Source: Aspidiotus rigidus (taxonomy: Eukaryota > Arthropoda > Insecta > Hemiptera > Diaspididae). Taken from it: a stretch of DNA of 64,000 bases. The stretch is taken from contig JAVHKY010000028.1 of NCBI GenBank assembly GCA_035079385.1, forward strand, positions 4,092,001 to 4,156,000, given 5' to 3'. Below, piece by piece: positions 44,000 to 56,100 of the stretch (its first letter is position 1; each line of letters starts with the position of its first letter). The position numbers and the translations under genes were made by a program. The notes beneath the pieces are model-generated. The model did no database searches. It saw only the letters and a program-made list of their open reading frames with translations, and had not been told where the DNA came from.

Positions 44000-46746
44000 C
44001 CCGTTGGGAAAGATTGGCACGATCGACACAGAAAAATGACATTTTTTTGGCAAATTATTGTCATTTTGTCAGAGAGAGTGCCATTGCCTCTAAAAACGAC
44101 AATTTTTTGGCAAATTATTGACAATCAAGATAGAAGTGCATTGCGGTTTCTACGATCCAATTTTCTGCCAATTATTTGTCAAATCCAAGTCAATTTTATG
44201 CCAAGATCCAGCCAATATTGGGAAGATTGGCACAGTTGACGCAGGAAAACGTTTTATTGTCAAATTATTGTCATTTTTACAAATGAAGAACAATTGACCA
44301 AGACATTTTTTTGACAGATGATTGGCATCCAAGGTTAAGATCCAATATTCTGTTGTTTTTTGTCATTTTCAAACAATTCGGCACAATTGACAGAGAAAAA
44401 CGACGTTTTCATGACAAGGTGATACCATTTTGGTAAAAGGAAAACAATTAACCAGAAGCTCACGGGTTCTTTTACAGACAAAAAAGAGAGGAGGTAAGGA
44501 ACCCCTTTTTGTGGGGCACATGGGATCTGGAAAATGTAGTTGGTCATGAGGGAGGGATATGGAAATTTTGACCTCCAACCTATATAGGATAAGAGAGGGA
44601 TTTGGAATAATTTCGCCTCCAAGTTATGTACAATAGGAGGGAGACTTGGAAAAATTTTCAATTTGTTGGCCAGCTGGACAACAGACGGCGAACGTTTTTT
44701 CCAAAAAAAAACCCACAATAAAACAGGTTTCCTGCTGGAAAATGATATCTTTCCAACAGATTATCAGAATCCAAGCTAGAAATGTATCGTGTTCTTTGAG
44801 ATCTAATACTCTGTCGTTCATTTGTTGATTTTCTAAAATCCAGACAATTGGTCAAATTACTAAATTGACAAGAAATATAAACTCATTTGAACGAGACATT
44901 CTTTAGGATCGCTAACAACACAATAATGATATTTTTACCAATTTTTACCACAGGAGATGGCGGTTGCAAAAGCCGTCCAAGCGACATTTTTTGAATCTGG
45001 CAAATGGGCTCACTGTCATGACGCAGTCAGAAGTCTCTTCCCCAAAATGACAGGTTGTCGCTTGGACGGCTTTTGTATAACGCAGTTTATTTGAGAAATC
45101 TTGACAAATACCTAAGTCAATTTGCGGCGCATGTTGGTTCATTACTCGACTCAGAAAAGACGTACAAACGTTGTATTGGGCTCAAATTGAAGATCAAATC
45201 GAGTAGAATTGAGCTATAAGTCCAACATTTTGTATTTTGGGGCTGAAACACATTTAGAGCAAACTTCCATCTAGCTGCTAACATCTTTTAGCTTCACCCA
45301 GTATATACTTATAAGAGAAATATGAGAAATTTGAAACATCAATTAAGTATGTCTGTCATCTCATCTTTATAGATATTTTTAAAACATTTTTCAGGGGATG
45401 TCGAAAGCCCAAATTTGCTTTATTCAAGTAATTTGTCATTTTCCCCCCAAACCTCCAAGGTATAATATTTTTGAGATATTTTGCCGGTTGAATTTTAGAA
45501 TATTTTTCAATGTGTTTTTTGAGAAGAAAAAAAAATTCAAGTGCCAAGGAATTACCTATTTTTTTTATGGTTTTTATGTTTTTTTGTTATAACTTTTATA
45601 AATTGGGTACGCCAATTTAAAAAAAATAATGCTTTATATATTTTTAAAAGCTTTGTTTACTTGTTTTCTTTTTCAAACAATGATTAAGAAAATTTTCCTA
45701 GTTTGAGATTTAATACTGAAAAAGACGTTTTTATTTGTTTGAGCAATACCTCGAAAAATATTCAAGCTTTGTTGATTTACCATAAAGAATAAATTTTTTT
45801 TCTTCATTCTCGCAAGCAAAATCCAGAAAATTATCAAGGTTAAACTTCTTTTTTTCTCTTTTTTTTCCCATCAAGAATTATAATATTATGATTTCTTTTT
45901 AAATCCATTTACAAGCTCTTCAAGATTATCAGCTCAATGGGCGGAAGGAGGTTGAAAGTGAGAAAAGAAGAGAGTACAAGGCGTAAATGTTGTCATGAAG
46001 ATTTATGAAATGAAAAAATTTTGTACTGATCAAAAAATCATTGAGGTCGAAAAGTAGGTGTTTTCAAGCTTTTTTGTTTCCTATTTTGCAAACAACATCT
46101 AAAAAACCATGGTCAACCCAAGAACCTTCAATTCCAATCAAAGATGAGTACTTGAGGAATATTCCAAGCCAAAAAATGAATATCTGAAAAATATTCCAAG
46201 CTTTTCTGAATGAAATTTCAATGTTTCCAAATTTTCAAAAGTCACCATCATTTTTAAAGGTAGATCGCACATTTTTGCACTGCAGGAACTAATTCCATTT
46301 TAAAAAATTAATTTAATTTATTTATAGAGAAATTAATAAAAAAAAAAAAAAAAGATGAATGATTTACAAGAGACATTTCTAGTGAGCTGAGGCAAGATAC
46401 GTAATAGCTTAGTTATGCATATGATTTGATTTGTGTTATTCTTGTTCAGCGTCTTATTCTAGGTTGGGGGTTGGATGGGTGACCGCACTGCCAACGATGT
46501 ACCAAAACTGAGTCAATTCTATGCCAAATCTGAGTCAATGTATTGCCAAAATGATACCAATTTATTGTCGTTTTTTGCTAAACTGGTATTGACAAACTAC
46601 TGTCGTTTTTATGCCATTTTTTTGTGCATCCTAAAAACGCATCACTTCTCGCTGATTGGTTGAATACTGTGCCAATTTGCCAAAATCAGTGTCAAAATTT
46701 ACACATTTTGGTAGTGTCGATTTTGTGCCAATCATTTCCCAACGGG
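44000..46746. mobile_element. Non-coding element with CCCGTTGGG inverted ends, in hAT intron 1
   Basis: The left end CCCGTTGGGAAAGATTGGCA (44000), with CGATCGACAC a few bases on, is inverted at the right end (GTGTCGATTTTGTGCCAATC, then TTTCCCAACGGG to 46746). Both flanks hold dense GACA/TTGTC and GGCA/TGCC motifs, including repeats of GATTGGCAC at 44027 and 44225. No coding region was found in 2.7 kb. It lies wholly inside intron 1 of the hAT transposase, ending 46 bp before exon 2. It looks like a non-autonomous DNA transposon. Confidence 0.75.
44966..45077. repeat. Inverted repeat, 20-bp arms
   Basis: GCAAAAGCCGTCCAAGCGAC (about 44966) recurs inverted as GTCGCTTGGACGGCTTTTGT (about 45057), with roughly 70 bp between. 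It is inside the non-coding element and could be a small nested foldback unit. Confidence 0.8.
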
Positions 46747-48800
46747 TGTTTAGGTACGTCAACAATGTTGATTGCTTCAACTTTGTCTTCAGGCACAACG
46801 CTAATCAATTTGGCACCTGCTGAAGAACAAAGTCAGTTGAATCCTATTCCTATATGTATATCTACGCTTTCATCACCCTTAGAACAGTCATCCGCGTCAT
46901 ATCCAGACACATCAATCGAATCCACCTCACATATACCAGAATCAGTGAAAGGAGCTGTATTTACTATAAGTGCTGATCCTGCAGCGTGGATCATTAATGA
47001 TTCAACTATCGACTATTTACTTTCACTAGAAACGATTGATCAAAATTTGGATGCAGATTTTTCTCTAACAAAAACTTATGACGCTGGTCAAAGAAGAAAC
47101 AGATCACTTTCTAAAAGCATTTTTCGGAGAAAATTGAAAAATGGCCAGATCATAGACCGCAAATACTTATGCTATTCCCCCCAGAAAAAATCACTGTTTT
47201 GCATTCCATGTCTATTATTTGGTGTTGGTACTTCAAAATTTGAAATGGCTGATGGCCTGAACAATTGGAGTGTCATGAAAATTCCCCCAAACATCATCAA
47301 TGCCAGATAACATTTTACACACGCAGCAAAACTTTGTCTAGGATAGATTCAAAGCTTAAAATCCAAATTGATAATGAAATCAATTATTGGCGAAGTGTAT
47401 TGCGTTATGTAATTGCCGTCATCAAAAAGCTTAGTAGTCGAGGGTTTTACCATTCAGAGGTGAAGATGAGCGCTTTGGATCAAGAAAGAATGGTAATTTT
47501 TTGATGTGTCTCGAATTGATTAGTGAATTTGACCCTTTCATTTCAAATCACATTGCATTGCATGGGAATCCTGGCAGTGGTAGAATGTCATATCTCTCAT
47601 CAACAATTTGTGATGAATTTATCTCCCTGCTTGCGTCAAAGTTTACAAAAACAATTATGACCGAAGTGAAGGAATGTAAATATTTTTCAATAATTGTTGA
47701 TTCAACCCCTGATATTAGCCACGTTGACGAATTGTCCCTGATAGTAAGATATGTCACAAAAGATGGCTACCCAGTAGAGAGATTCGTGAAATTTTTGCCT
47801 CATATAGGTCATACTGCCGCAGAAATGGAAAAAGCAGTAATTTCCACCTTGAATCTGTATGATATAAATTTGCAAGATATGAGGGGCCAATCGTATGATA
47901 ACGCTGCAAATATATCGGGCTCCTATACTGGCCTACAAGCCAGAATTATGGAGAAAAATCCACTGGCCTTCTATGTACCTTGTGCTGCGCATTCACTGCA
48001 GCTGGTTTTGAAAAGTTCTGTTGATAATATTTTACTCGTGGCAAATTTTTTTGACTCATTGCAACACTTATACGAGTTCTTTGCTGCATCTACTAACCGG
48101 TGGGAAGTATTAACAGAAGCTCTGAAAGGGCAATCCGTTGTCAAAAGAGTGACGGGCACCAGATGGTCGAGTTGTTATGATGCAACCTAGTTTCTGCAAC
48201 GCGTGGTCTGAAATTTTGTAAGCTTTGGTCAATTTTCAAAACAACACTTCAGCAAAGAGCTGTGTTCGCAGTGAGGTATAGGGTTTAAAGAAAACTTTGA
48301 GTCATTTTGAATCCGTTTTTATTGCTATATTTTGGAGCGCGTTACTTGAACGATTTGAGAAAACAAACAAAACTCTGCAAGCAGTAGATATGAATTTAGG
48401 AGTAGTTGTGGATCTATATGCGTCCTTATTTGGATTTGTTAGGGATTTAAGAACAGACGATAAATTTGATGAATTTATTGAAAAATCAAAGGAAAAAACT
48501 GGCGAAGAATATAAACAAGATACCTCCAGACGACGCACATGTAAGCTTCTACCAGATGAAACCAGAGAAAATGAAGCTATTAGAAGCAGTAAAGACAAGT
48601 TCAAGGCTGAAGTTTACTTTGCCGTTTTAGATAGGTTGTCTTTGGAGTTGGAAAAACGAATAGCCGCGTATACTAATATCCACCAAAAATTCAAGTTCCT
48701 ATTGAATATCCGAACTGAATCTACCGCAGATATTATTGAACAAGCAGAAAATTTGCAAAATATCTATAGTAATGATATAGAAAAAGATACTTTTCCAAAT

Positions 48801-49038
48801 TGTTTGATAAGGAACGAGCCGCACGGGTAGTTAACAAGTAGGGTAGGCCGCTCCGTAGCGGCACGGCAAGGCGAGTTACCGGGTTCTCGTACGTACGGTG
48901 TACGTGAGACAGTTTTTGGTTTGATTATCGGTTCGGCTATATGTAATGTTCGATATGTTTATCGCATGTATTAAATACGGTTTTGTACGGTCAGCAAATT
49001 GGTAGACTGTTTTATTTTAACGGGATTTGTTGTCTACA
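48801..49038. repeat. Solo LTR in the hAT last exon
   Basis: A 238-bp insertion with ends TGTTTGATAA and GTTGTCTACA (TG...CA) is flanked by the 5-bp duplication CAAAT (48796-48800, 49039-49043). The hAT frame runs to DTFPN on its left and resumes with ECIHLKNLLL on its right when the insertion and one CAAAT are removed. It has no internal coding region, so it is a solo LTR left by recombination. The LTR family is not the same as Copia 1 or 2. Confidence 0.85.
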
Positions 49039-49882
49039 CAAATGAATGTATTCACTTGAAGAACTTACTTTTGAATATGAAAGAAGAAGAGCTGAAGTCA
49101 GATACTAATTTCTTGACATTGTTACATGTGTGAAACTTTTCCAAACGTTAATATTGCTTTCAGAATTTTTCTCAGCATGGCCTCTACAAATTGTTCAGCG
49201 GAACGATCATTTTCAGCCCTTAAAAGGTTGAAAAATTATTTAAGGGCTAGCATAGGGCAAGAAAAGTTGAATTCTTTAGCTATTCTGTCCATAGAAGCCA
49301 ACTTGGTTGAAGGCATTCATTTTAACGACGTTGTCAATGAATTTGCAGAAAAAAAGAGTCGTCGTAAGCCAATGTCGTTCGGGTCTAGTAAATAATCACA
49401 TGTTTCACTAGTATACCACTGTTCAATTAGTTTTAATAATTAATTTGAAGAATCACTTGAATATATCAAATTTGTGTAATGATTATAATGTCATTGTTCA
49501 TTACAGGCCCACCTACATATTATGTTACAGGTTACTAATAAATGACACCTATTCCTCCAGTACGTACAGCAACCCGTTGAGTACAGCAATTTTAATGTAT
49601 CAGGCATTTTGTGAAGCTTGAAAGAGAGAGAAAGAAAAAAAAATTATGAGAAAACTTGAAATGCGAGCAAAACGAGCGTTTTTAGGGGTGGCAAATTTTC
49701 ATACGGCGTGTAGGCGGCAAAGTTCTAAATCCGGGGTTGAGTATTGAAGAGAAGTATCGTTCGTGAGTACCTACTTTGTTTCTTGAATCTGAAGCAGATT
49801 TTTGGGTAGGCAGAACTTGGTAAATTGTGAGTTTCTTTTTTTTTTTCAAAAAATTCGCAGGTAGGCCCTACATGCTCGATAT

Positions 49883-50460
49883 ATGATGGCAAATAAGAAA
49901 ACCAATTTTAATTCTAAATGGTTGTTGAATAACGCGTTCAAATCATGGGTTAGTCGAGTTGAAGGTGATCCCTCTTCAGCGCACTGCAAAATATGTTGCA
50001 AATCCTTTGCACTCAGCAACATGGGAGAACGAGCTCTCACTAGCCATATGAAGGGTAGGAAACACGCGGCAGCGCTTTCAGCATTGAACATTCCGAGTAT
50101 ATCTTCATTTTTCTCTGCTCCAAAGTCATCCAAATCACCATTACCTTCTGAAAATGTACCATTATCGTCTGGTAATGAATGTAGTAACAACTCGTTTACT
50201 GAGCATAAAGAAGCCCAACAGCACCCTCAACATCTGTGAATTCAATGGAAAAGCCGAGCCTCAATGCTGGTAAAGGATTCTGTGACGAGAGCAGAAATTT
50301 TGTGGTGCTTACATTCAGTGATGAATCATAGTTCGCAGAGGAATGCTGCTCAGGCTGTAGACCTTTTTCCATTAATGTTTCCTGACTCCGACATAGCACG
50401 TCAGATAAGATTACAACGAACTAAGTTAGCCTACACTATAAATTTTGGTCAATTTTGGTC
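49883..50460 (+). pseudogene. BED-type hAT N-terminal fragment
   Basis: After a TTCGCAG acceptor the frame starts MMANKKTNFNSKWLLNNAFK and encodes a BED-like finger (SAHCKICCKSFALS, ALTSHMKGRKHAA). A Ser/Pro-rich linker runs to a TGA at 50237. A frameshift near there restores MLVKDSVTRAEILWCLHSVM, FPLMFPDSDIARQIRLQRTK and LAYTINFG, the block that follows BED fingers in many insect hAT proteins. The core and C-terminus are missing. Confidence 0.8.
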
Positions 50461-50469
50461 TCGCGCAAT

Positions 50470-51340
50470 ACTTTGTTAGTGAGCTGCTGGATCTCTGCTC
50501 TTCCTTTGAGCATTATGTGTGTCGAAAATTATTCGACTTTCAGCGTTCGCTGAAATAAAACGCTATCTATCTTCTTTTTTCTATACTTTGTTACCGGAAA
50601 TCTAACTTGGCTTATAGCTTCGATTCTTCGATATAATATTTATTGACCACTATAAAATTCTCCCTTATTTTAAATTTGTCTCTTTCGCTACCCAATTTAT
50701 TCCGTCATAATACAACTGAACCTTGAAAGTATCACATCTCGATTTGTTTGGATTTCATTTGGACTCGACGGAATTTTGGGTTGATTTTTATTATGGTTAG
50801 GACACGAAACGTAAGTAGTCGAAATACTTCAGTTCACGATATTCAAATTTTTATTACAACATCGACGCTTACGTGAAATTCCGTCCCTTCAGACTTAGAA
50901 ATAAATATCGACCTTTAGTATTATTTTCTTAATAGTATTACCTGGGGAAATGAAAGATCGCAATAAGAAAGCGTTAAGGTATTAAGAAAAATCTTTCTAA
51001 AAAATACTTTCAATGCTCAAATCTCGCTCGTAGTTAGTAGGCTATTTACATTTTCTTTACAGAAACTGACGGACACTTTTGTTTTTTCTTTTTTCTGTCC
51101 GTTAGGTGATCAAGGAAAATGAAACGGAAGGAGTAATGCGTAATTAATTATTAAACGATCGTAATTGTATTTAAATTCTTTCTTGTTATAATAATCATAG
51201 ATTAAATTCGAATTGAAAGTTTTGTCTTATTATTTACTCTCGCTTCCACTAGCGCACTCTGCTTCAATTCTAAGAAAAATGTCTATGTTACGGTACATTT
51301 GAGTTTTTCCGTAACATTTGGGTTTTTCACGCTTTGAATG
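50470..51340. other. No gene recognised
   Basis: A+T-rich sequence with no coding or repeat signal. Confidence 0.5.
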
Positions 51341-52181
51341 CCATTTATAATGCTAAACATATGTGGTTACCACTCGTGGCATTCACGCGCGCTGAGGTGT
51401 CCCAACATCTACTCTCCATCTTCTTGGACAAGGGATGTCCAGCCATTCTCCATTCAGATAAAGGCCGTGAATTTTGTAATGAGGTAAGGTATTTTGAAAT
51501 TTGAAACGTAAATTATGTAACGTAGAAAACGCCGTGAAATACCTTCTTATGAACAGGTAATAGAGAGCTTAATTTCCTTGTGGCCTGAAAGCCACATTGT
51601 GCATGGGAAACCACGCCATTCACAGTCGCAGGGGTCTGTTGAAAGGGCAAATCTGGATGTGGAGAGAAAGTTGATATGCTGGATGCATGACCACGACACT
51701 GACAAGTGGTCCTGTGGGCTGAAGTTTGTGCAGTATGCAAAAAATCGGTAACTTTCAATTTGAAAATAACATGTTACAGTGAATTTGACGGATCAGTGAA
51801 GCTAGGGCACTGGAAGCTTTTGCCCGAGCTTGCTTTCTCATTTCACGTGAGAGCCCAAAAATACAATGAGAAGAGAATACAAAAAAAAAAAGTGTATTCT
51901 TTATTGGCGTATTTCTATTTTCTCGTATTTTTCTCTGCCCTGTTTCCTTTACTATTTATTTGTGTGTACTGAAAGAGTGAGAAATATGCAGCCACCAAAA
52001 TCCATTACTCTTATTACTCCAATATCATGTCACAATGATAACAATTTATTCGTATGAAAGAAAATGCAATCCAGTATATTTCGTAATTTCATTGACTTCT
52101 ATTAGAAAACACATTCCAGTATATTTCCAGTATTTTTGTTCACATTTATTTTCATTCAGCTATTTTGTATTAAATAATAAT

Positions 52182-53049
52182 ATGTATTACATACCGAAAC
52201 CGAAGTATAGTCTACCAGAGTTTGAAGAAGTGCAAGTAAATTGCATTCAAGAATCGTGGGGCGAACTGTATGTCAGGAAATTCAGGTACGTTTTTCTAAT
52301 GCTGAATTTTGAGATAAATGCGTGAAATTTTCTAAGAAATAATTCAATATCAATTCATATTGTACAGATTCAACCAAGTGGCAAGTAATTGTACGAACGA
52401 GAACAAAGAAATGTTGTACTGCTCAATAAAATTGGGAATCTACAATTCCGTAACTTCCACTTTTACGGATTTTTACGCAGAGATAATCAAATTCAACGAC
52501 ATTGAGAGAGTACCTGCAAAGTAAGACATCGTCAAACAATGACTTATAATACATTTAATTCATTCAATTCCTTTTCTTCAATTATATTTCTCATTTGCCA
52601 GAATTGAGACAAAATTCTTAACGGAGGAGGAGAAAAAGTTCGTTGATTACATGTACAATAAGCCACTACCCGTCATCATTCAATCATTCATACAGTTGAT
52701 CGGGTCGAAAATATTTTTTGCGATGATGAAAATTTGGGAAATGTACGTTATGACAATGTCATATTTTACGATTTAAAAAAAAAATTAAAGTTATTAAAAT
52801 GTATAATACACTTCCAGGTTGAAAATATCTCGGGGACCAGCTATTGCAAAGTCTATTAAAGGCATATCCGACAGAGAAGTGAAAAAAAAATTCAATGTCA
52901 TCATAAAAGAAAATGAGGACGAGCTGATACAGACCCTGCTAGAAACCTTTGTCGATACTGCTAACGTTTCCCCTCCATTCACCTACATACGGAACATTGA
53001 GTATTACGGAAATTCCTTCATTGACTTATTTATGAGCGATAGCGATTAA
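52182..53049 (+). CDS. Unrecognised four-exon gene, open frame, nested in integrase intron
   Basis: Exons 52182-52285, 52368-52520, 52602-52742 and 52818-53049 total 630 bases and encode 209 residues from MYYIPKPKYSLPEFEEVQVN to FIDLFMSDSD. All three introns (82, 81 and 75 bp) are phase 2, with donors GTACGT, GTAAGA and GTACGT and acceptors TACAG, GCCAG and TCCAG. No stop or shift occurs. AATAAA sits just after the stop. The protein is mixed alpha-helical in appearance with a hydrophobic stretch in exon 3 (VIIQSFIQLIGSKIFFAMMK) and an acidic end. I recognise no family. It lies in the 1.5-kb intron of the Ginger-like integrase gene, same strand. A CATTCAG acceptor at 52159 could extend it upstream. 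Confidence 0.65.
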
Positions 53050-53699
53050 GAATAAATGAAAAATAAATACCGTACATTTTTTATCTTTCTTGACGATTTA
53101 TGTACAATTGATACGAAATAACAATTTTTATAAGAAACACGTTATTCATTTTATCATGGAAAATATGGAATTTCAATTAAATAGGACTTGAATTCAAGCG
53201 AAAAATGCTGAGCCTCCAAATTCACTGTGACATATAAAATATTATACTATGCATCTTCTTTCTTGACATGAACGTCGATTTGTAGGTGCTTTCATTCAGG
53301 AATAGGCACGAGCCCTTTTGAGGCACTGTATGGTAGACGTCCTTCAAACCCTATCCATGGTCTGCAATTGCGAGCCAGTATTCTAAAAAATGAAACAGAA
53401 TCGAAAAATTTTTTGTTTACAAGGATTAAATTGATGGAAAAATGCAAAGCCATCGATTTAATCCTTGTGAATACGTCCCGTAACATCGAGGACACTATTT
53501 CTTGTATTTTATGTTTGCCATGCCTGACCGGAACTGAAAAGAACCGGATCTTAGAATTTGGCCCATGAACTGGAACCAAAAAATTTGTAACTTGGTCATA
53601 TAGTAGTATTATTAAATTTTCTGGCATAGCCAAATAAATGAAAATCATGTTCCATGTCTTTTATATTTTATCAGTCATCATGAAATATTTCAGTCTAGG

Positions 53700-55090
53700 C
53701 TTCTACTAGGTCAAGTGTTCGTGAGATATTATTCGTTTACCCCTTTACCTATCTTGGCGTCGTGTAAGTCTTGTATGAGAAATATTTTGAGGTAATTGTG
53801 GGTGTTCTATATTTTGAGGTATCAACTTTCGGTGGGGCGAACGAGCGATCTCGCTGTTGTATTGGAATGGTATGAGAAAATTCAAGTCTATTTTGAGAAA
53901 TATGAGGTAGCGCGAACTCGCTCCGCTCGTTCGCCCCCTGTCTCGCTGTTGTATTGGAATGGTATGAGACAATTCAAGTCTAGGGGACTTGGAAAAATTT
54001 CGACTATCCAGCAATATATGATAGGAAGAGGGACTTAAAAAACTTTACCTATCTTGGCGTCGTATAAGTCTTCTATGAGAAATATGAGGTAGCGCGAACT
54101 CGCTCCGCTCGTTCGCCCCCTGTCTCGCTGTTGTATTGGAATGGTATGTGACAATTCAAGTCTAGGGGACATGGAAAAATTTCGACTATCCAGCCTTTAT
54201 TTATTTAATTGTTTAATTATTCAATTATTTAAATATTTAAATATTTAATTATTTAATATTATTTATATTTTATTTATTTATTTATTTATTCATTTATTAT
54301 TAATTCTTGTACTAGGTCAAGTGTTTGTGAGATATTATTCGTTTACCCCTTTACCTATCTTGGCGTCGTATAAGTCTTGTATGAGAAATATTTCGAGGTA
54401 ATTGTGGGTGTTCTATATTTTGAGGTATCAACTTTCGGTGGGGCGAACGAGCGATCTCGCTGTTGTATTGGAATGGTATGAGAAAATTCAAGTCTTCTTT
54501 GAGAAATATGAGGTAGCGCGAACTCGCTCCGCTCGTTCGCCCCCTGTCTTGCTGTTGTATTGGAATGGTATGAGACAATTCAAGTCTAGGGGACATGGAA
54601 AAATTTCGACTATTCAGCCTTTATTTATTTAATTATTTAATTGTTTAATTATTCAATTATTTAATTATTCTATTATTTTATTGTTTAATTATTTAATATT
54701 ATTTATTTATTTATTTATTTATTCATTTATTTATTTATTATTAATTCTTGTACTAGGTCAAGTGTTCGTGAGATATTATTCGTTTACCCCTTTACAGCTT
54801 GGCGTCATATAAGTCTTGTATGAGAAATATTTTGAGGTAATTGTGGGTGTTCTATATTTTGAGGTATCAACTTTCGTGGGGCGAACGAGCGATCTCGCTG
54901 TTGTATTGGAATGGTATGAGAAAATTCAAGTCTTCAATGAGAAATATGAGGTAGCGCGAACTCGCTCCGCTCGTTCGCCCCCTGTCTCGCTGTTGTGTTG
55001 GAATGGTATGAGACAATTCAAGTCTAGGGGACTTGGAAAAATTTCGACTATCCAGCCATATATGATAGGAAGAGGGACTTGGAAAATTTT
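53700..55090. repeat. Satellite array 1, three long units with GC-rich inverted blocks
   Basis: Units start with ACTAGGTCAAGTGTTCGTGA (or TTTGTGA) at 53705, 54311 and 54752. They share TCAACTTTCGGTGGGGCGAA, TGTTGTATTGGAATGGTATG and AGGGGACTTGGAAAAATTTC. Each unit contains GGGGCGAACGAGCG and its exact reverse complement CGCTCGTTCGCCCC (53834 and 53924 in unit 1). The unit interior is itself internally repeated, and (ATTT)n/(AATT)n runs of 100-130 bp separate units. Confidence 0.9.
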
Positions 55091-55635
55091 CTAATTATCA
55101 ATTATATTAATTATTTAATTATTTATTTATTTAATTATTTAATTATTCAATTATTTATTTATTTATTTATTTGATTATTTAATTATATTAATTATTTAAT
55201 TATATTAATTATTTAATTATTTATTTATTTAATTATTTAATTATTAATTGATTAATTAATTATATTATTATTACGCGGGGTGTACTCGCGAATTTCTGAA
55301 TCATCCAAGGGGTAGAGATTTTCTAATTATTAATTATATTAATTATTTATTTATTCATTTAATTATTTAATTATTTATTTATTTAATTATATAATTAAAT
55401 AATTATTTAATTATTTAATTATTTAATTTTTTATCAATTAATTAATTAATTAATTATTTATTATTATTACGCGGGTGTACTCGCGAATTTCTGAATCACC
55501 CACGGGGTAGAGATTTTCTAATTATTAATTATATTAATTATTTATTTATTTAATTATTTATTCATTTAATTATTTAATTATTTATTTATTTATTTATTTA
55601 TTTAATTATTTATTTATTTATTTAAATAATTATTT

Positions 55636-55676
<41 letters not shown>

Positions 55677-56100
55677 TTATTAATTATTATTATTACGCGG
55701 GGTGTACTCGCGAATTTCTGAATCACCCACGGGGTAGAGATTTTCCAATTATTAATTATTATATTAATTATTCAATCATTTATTTATTCAATTATTTAAT
55801 TATTTATTTATTTAATTATTTAATTAAATAATTATTTAATTATTCAATTTTCAATTAATTAAATAATTATTTATTATTATTACGCGGGTGTACTCGCGAA
55901 TTTCTGAATCACCCACGGGGTAGAGATTTTCTAATTATTAATTATATTAATTATTTAATTATTTATTTAATTATTTAATTATTTATTTATTTAATTATTT
56001 AATTATTTATTTATTATTAATTATTATTATTACGCGGGGTGTACTCGCGAATTTCTGAATCACCCACGGGGTAGAGATTTCTCTTGACGGGGGGGGGAGG
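55091..56100. repeat. Satellite array 2, AATT/ATTT microsatellite with 150-225 bp higher period
   Basis: Long TTAATTATTTATTTATT runs are broken by a conserved block TACGCGGGGTGTACTCGCGA and TTTCTGAATCACCCACGGGG at about 55273, 55469, 55694, 55882 and 56032. A diverged copy at about 56100 follows a G run. Unit lengths are 196, 225, 188 and 150 bp. The array ends just before an integrase C-terminal exon. Confidence 0.9.

Larger units (their letters stand above)
43792..49395 (+). pseudogene. ZMYM1-like hAT transposase (TTF finger, DUF4371, dimerisation domain)
   Basis: Exon 1 (43792-43918) starts MSGLRKRESGAKYKK and ends at a GTAGGT donor. Exon 2 from 46793 (TCTTCAG acceptor) joins in frame. 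It encodes a TTF-type zinc finger (SIFRRKLKNGQIIDRKYLCY, then FCIPCLLFG), and then in shifted frames the DUF4371 region (INYWRSVLRYVIAVIKKLSS, FSIIVDSTPDISHVDELSL, RGQSYDNAANISGSYTG, FYVPCAAHSLQLV). The C-terminal dimerisation block (FRIFLSMASTNCSAERSFSA, LKRLKNYLRASIGQEKL) ends it. Frameshifts at about 47280, 47490 and 48190 and a solo LTR at 48801-49038 destroy it. The family includes host ZMYM1 genes, but this copy sits inside transposon ends. Confidence 0.88.
43452..49739 (+). mobile_element. TTF/DUF4371-type hAT element with ends and TSD
   Basis: Ends CAACCCCG (43452) and CGGGGTTG (49739) are inverted. Inside them lie a second inverted block (CTACACGCC / GGCGTGTAG) and related GGGGCGGCA / GGGGTGGCA sequences. 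The direct repeat AGTATTG flanks the element exactly (43445-43451 and 49740-49746), close to the 8-bp duplication of hAT elements. Content: a ZMYM1-like transposase gene (43792-49395), a 2.7-kb inverted-repeat element in intron 1 and a solo LTR in the last exon. All reading frames are decayed. Confidence 0.85.

Noticed and set aside
51513..51758. Minus-strand ORF opposite the integrase exon
   Set aside because: The plus strand encodes the conserved HGKPRHSQSQGSVERAN block; the reverse frame is a shadow.
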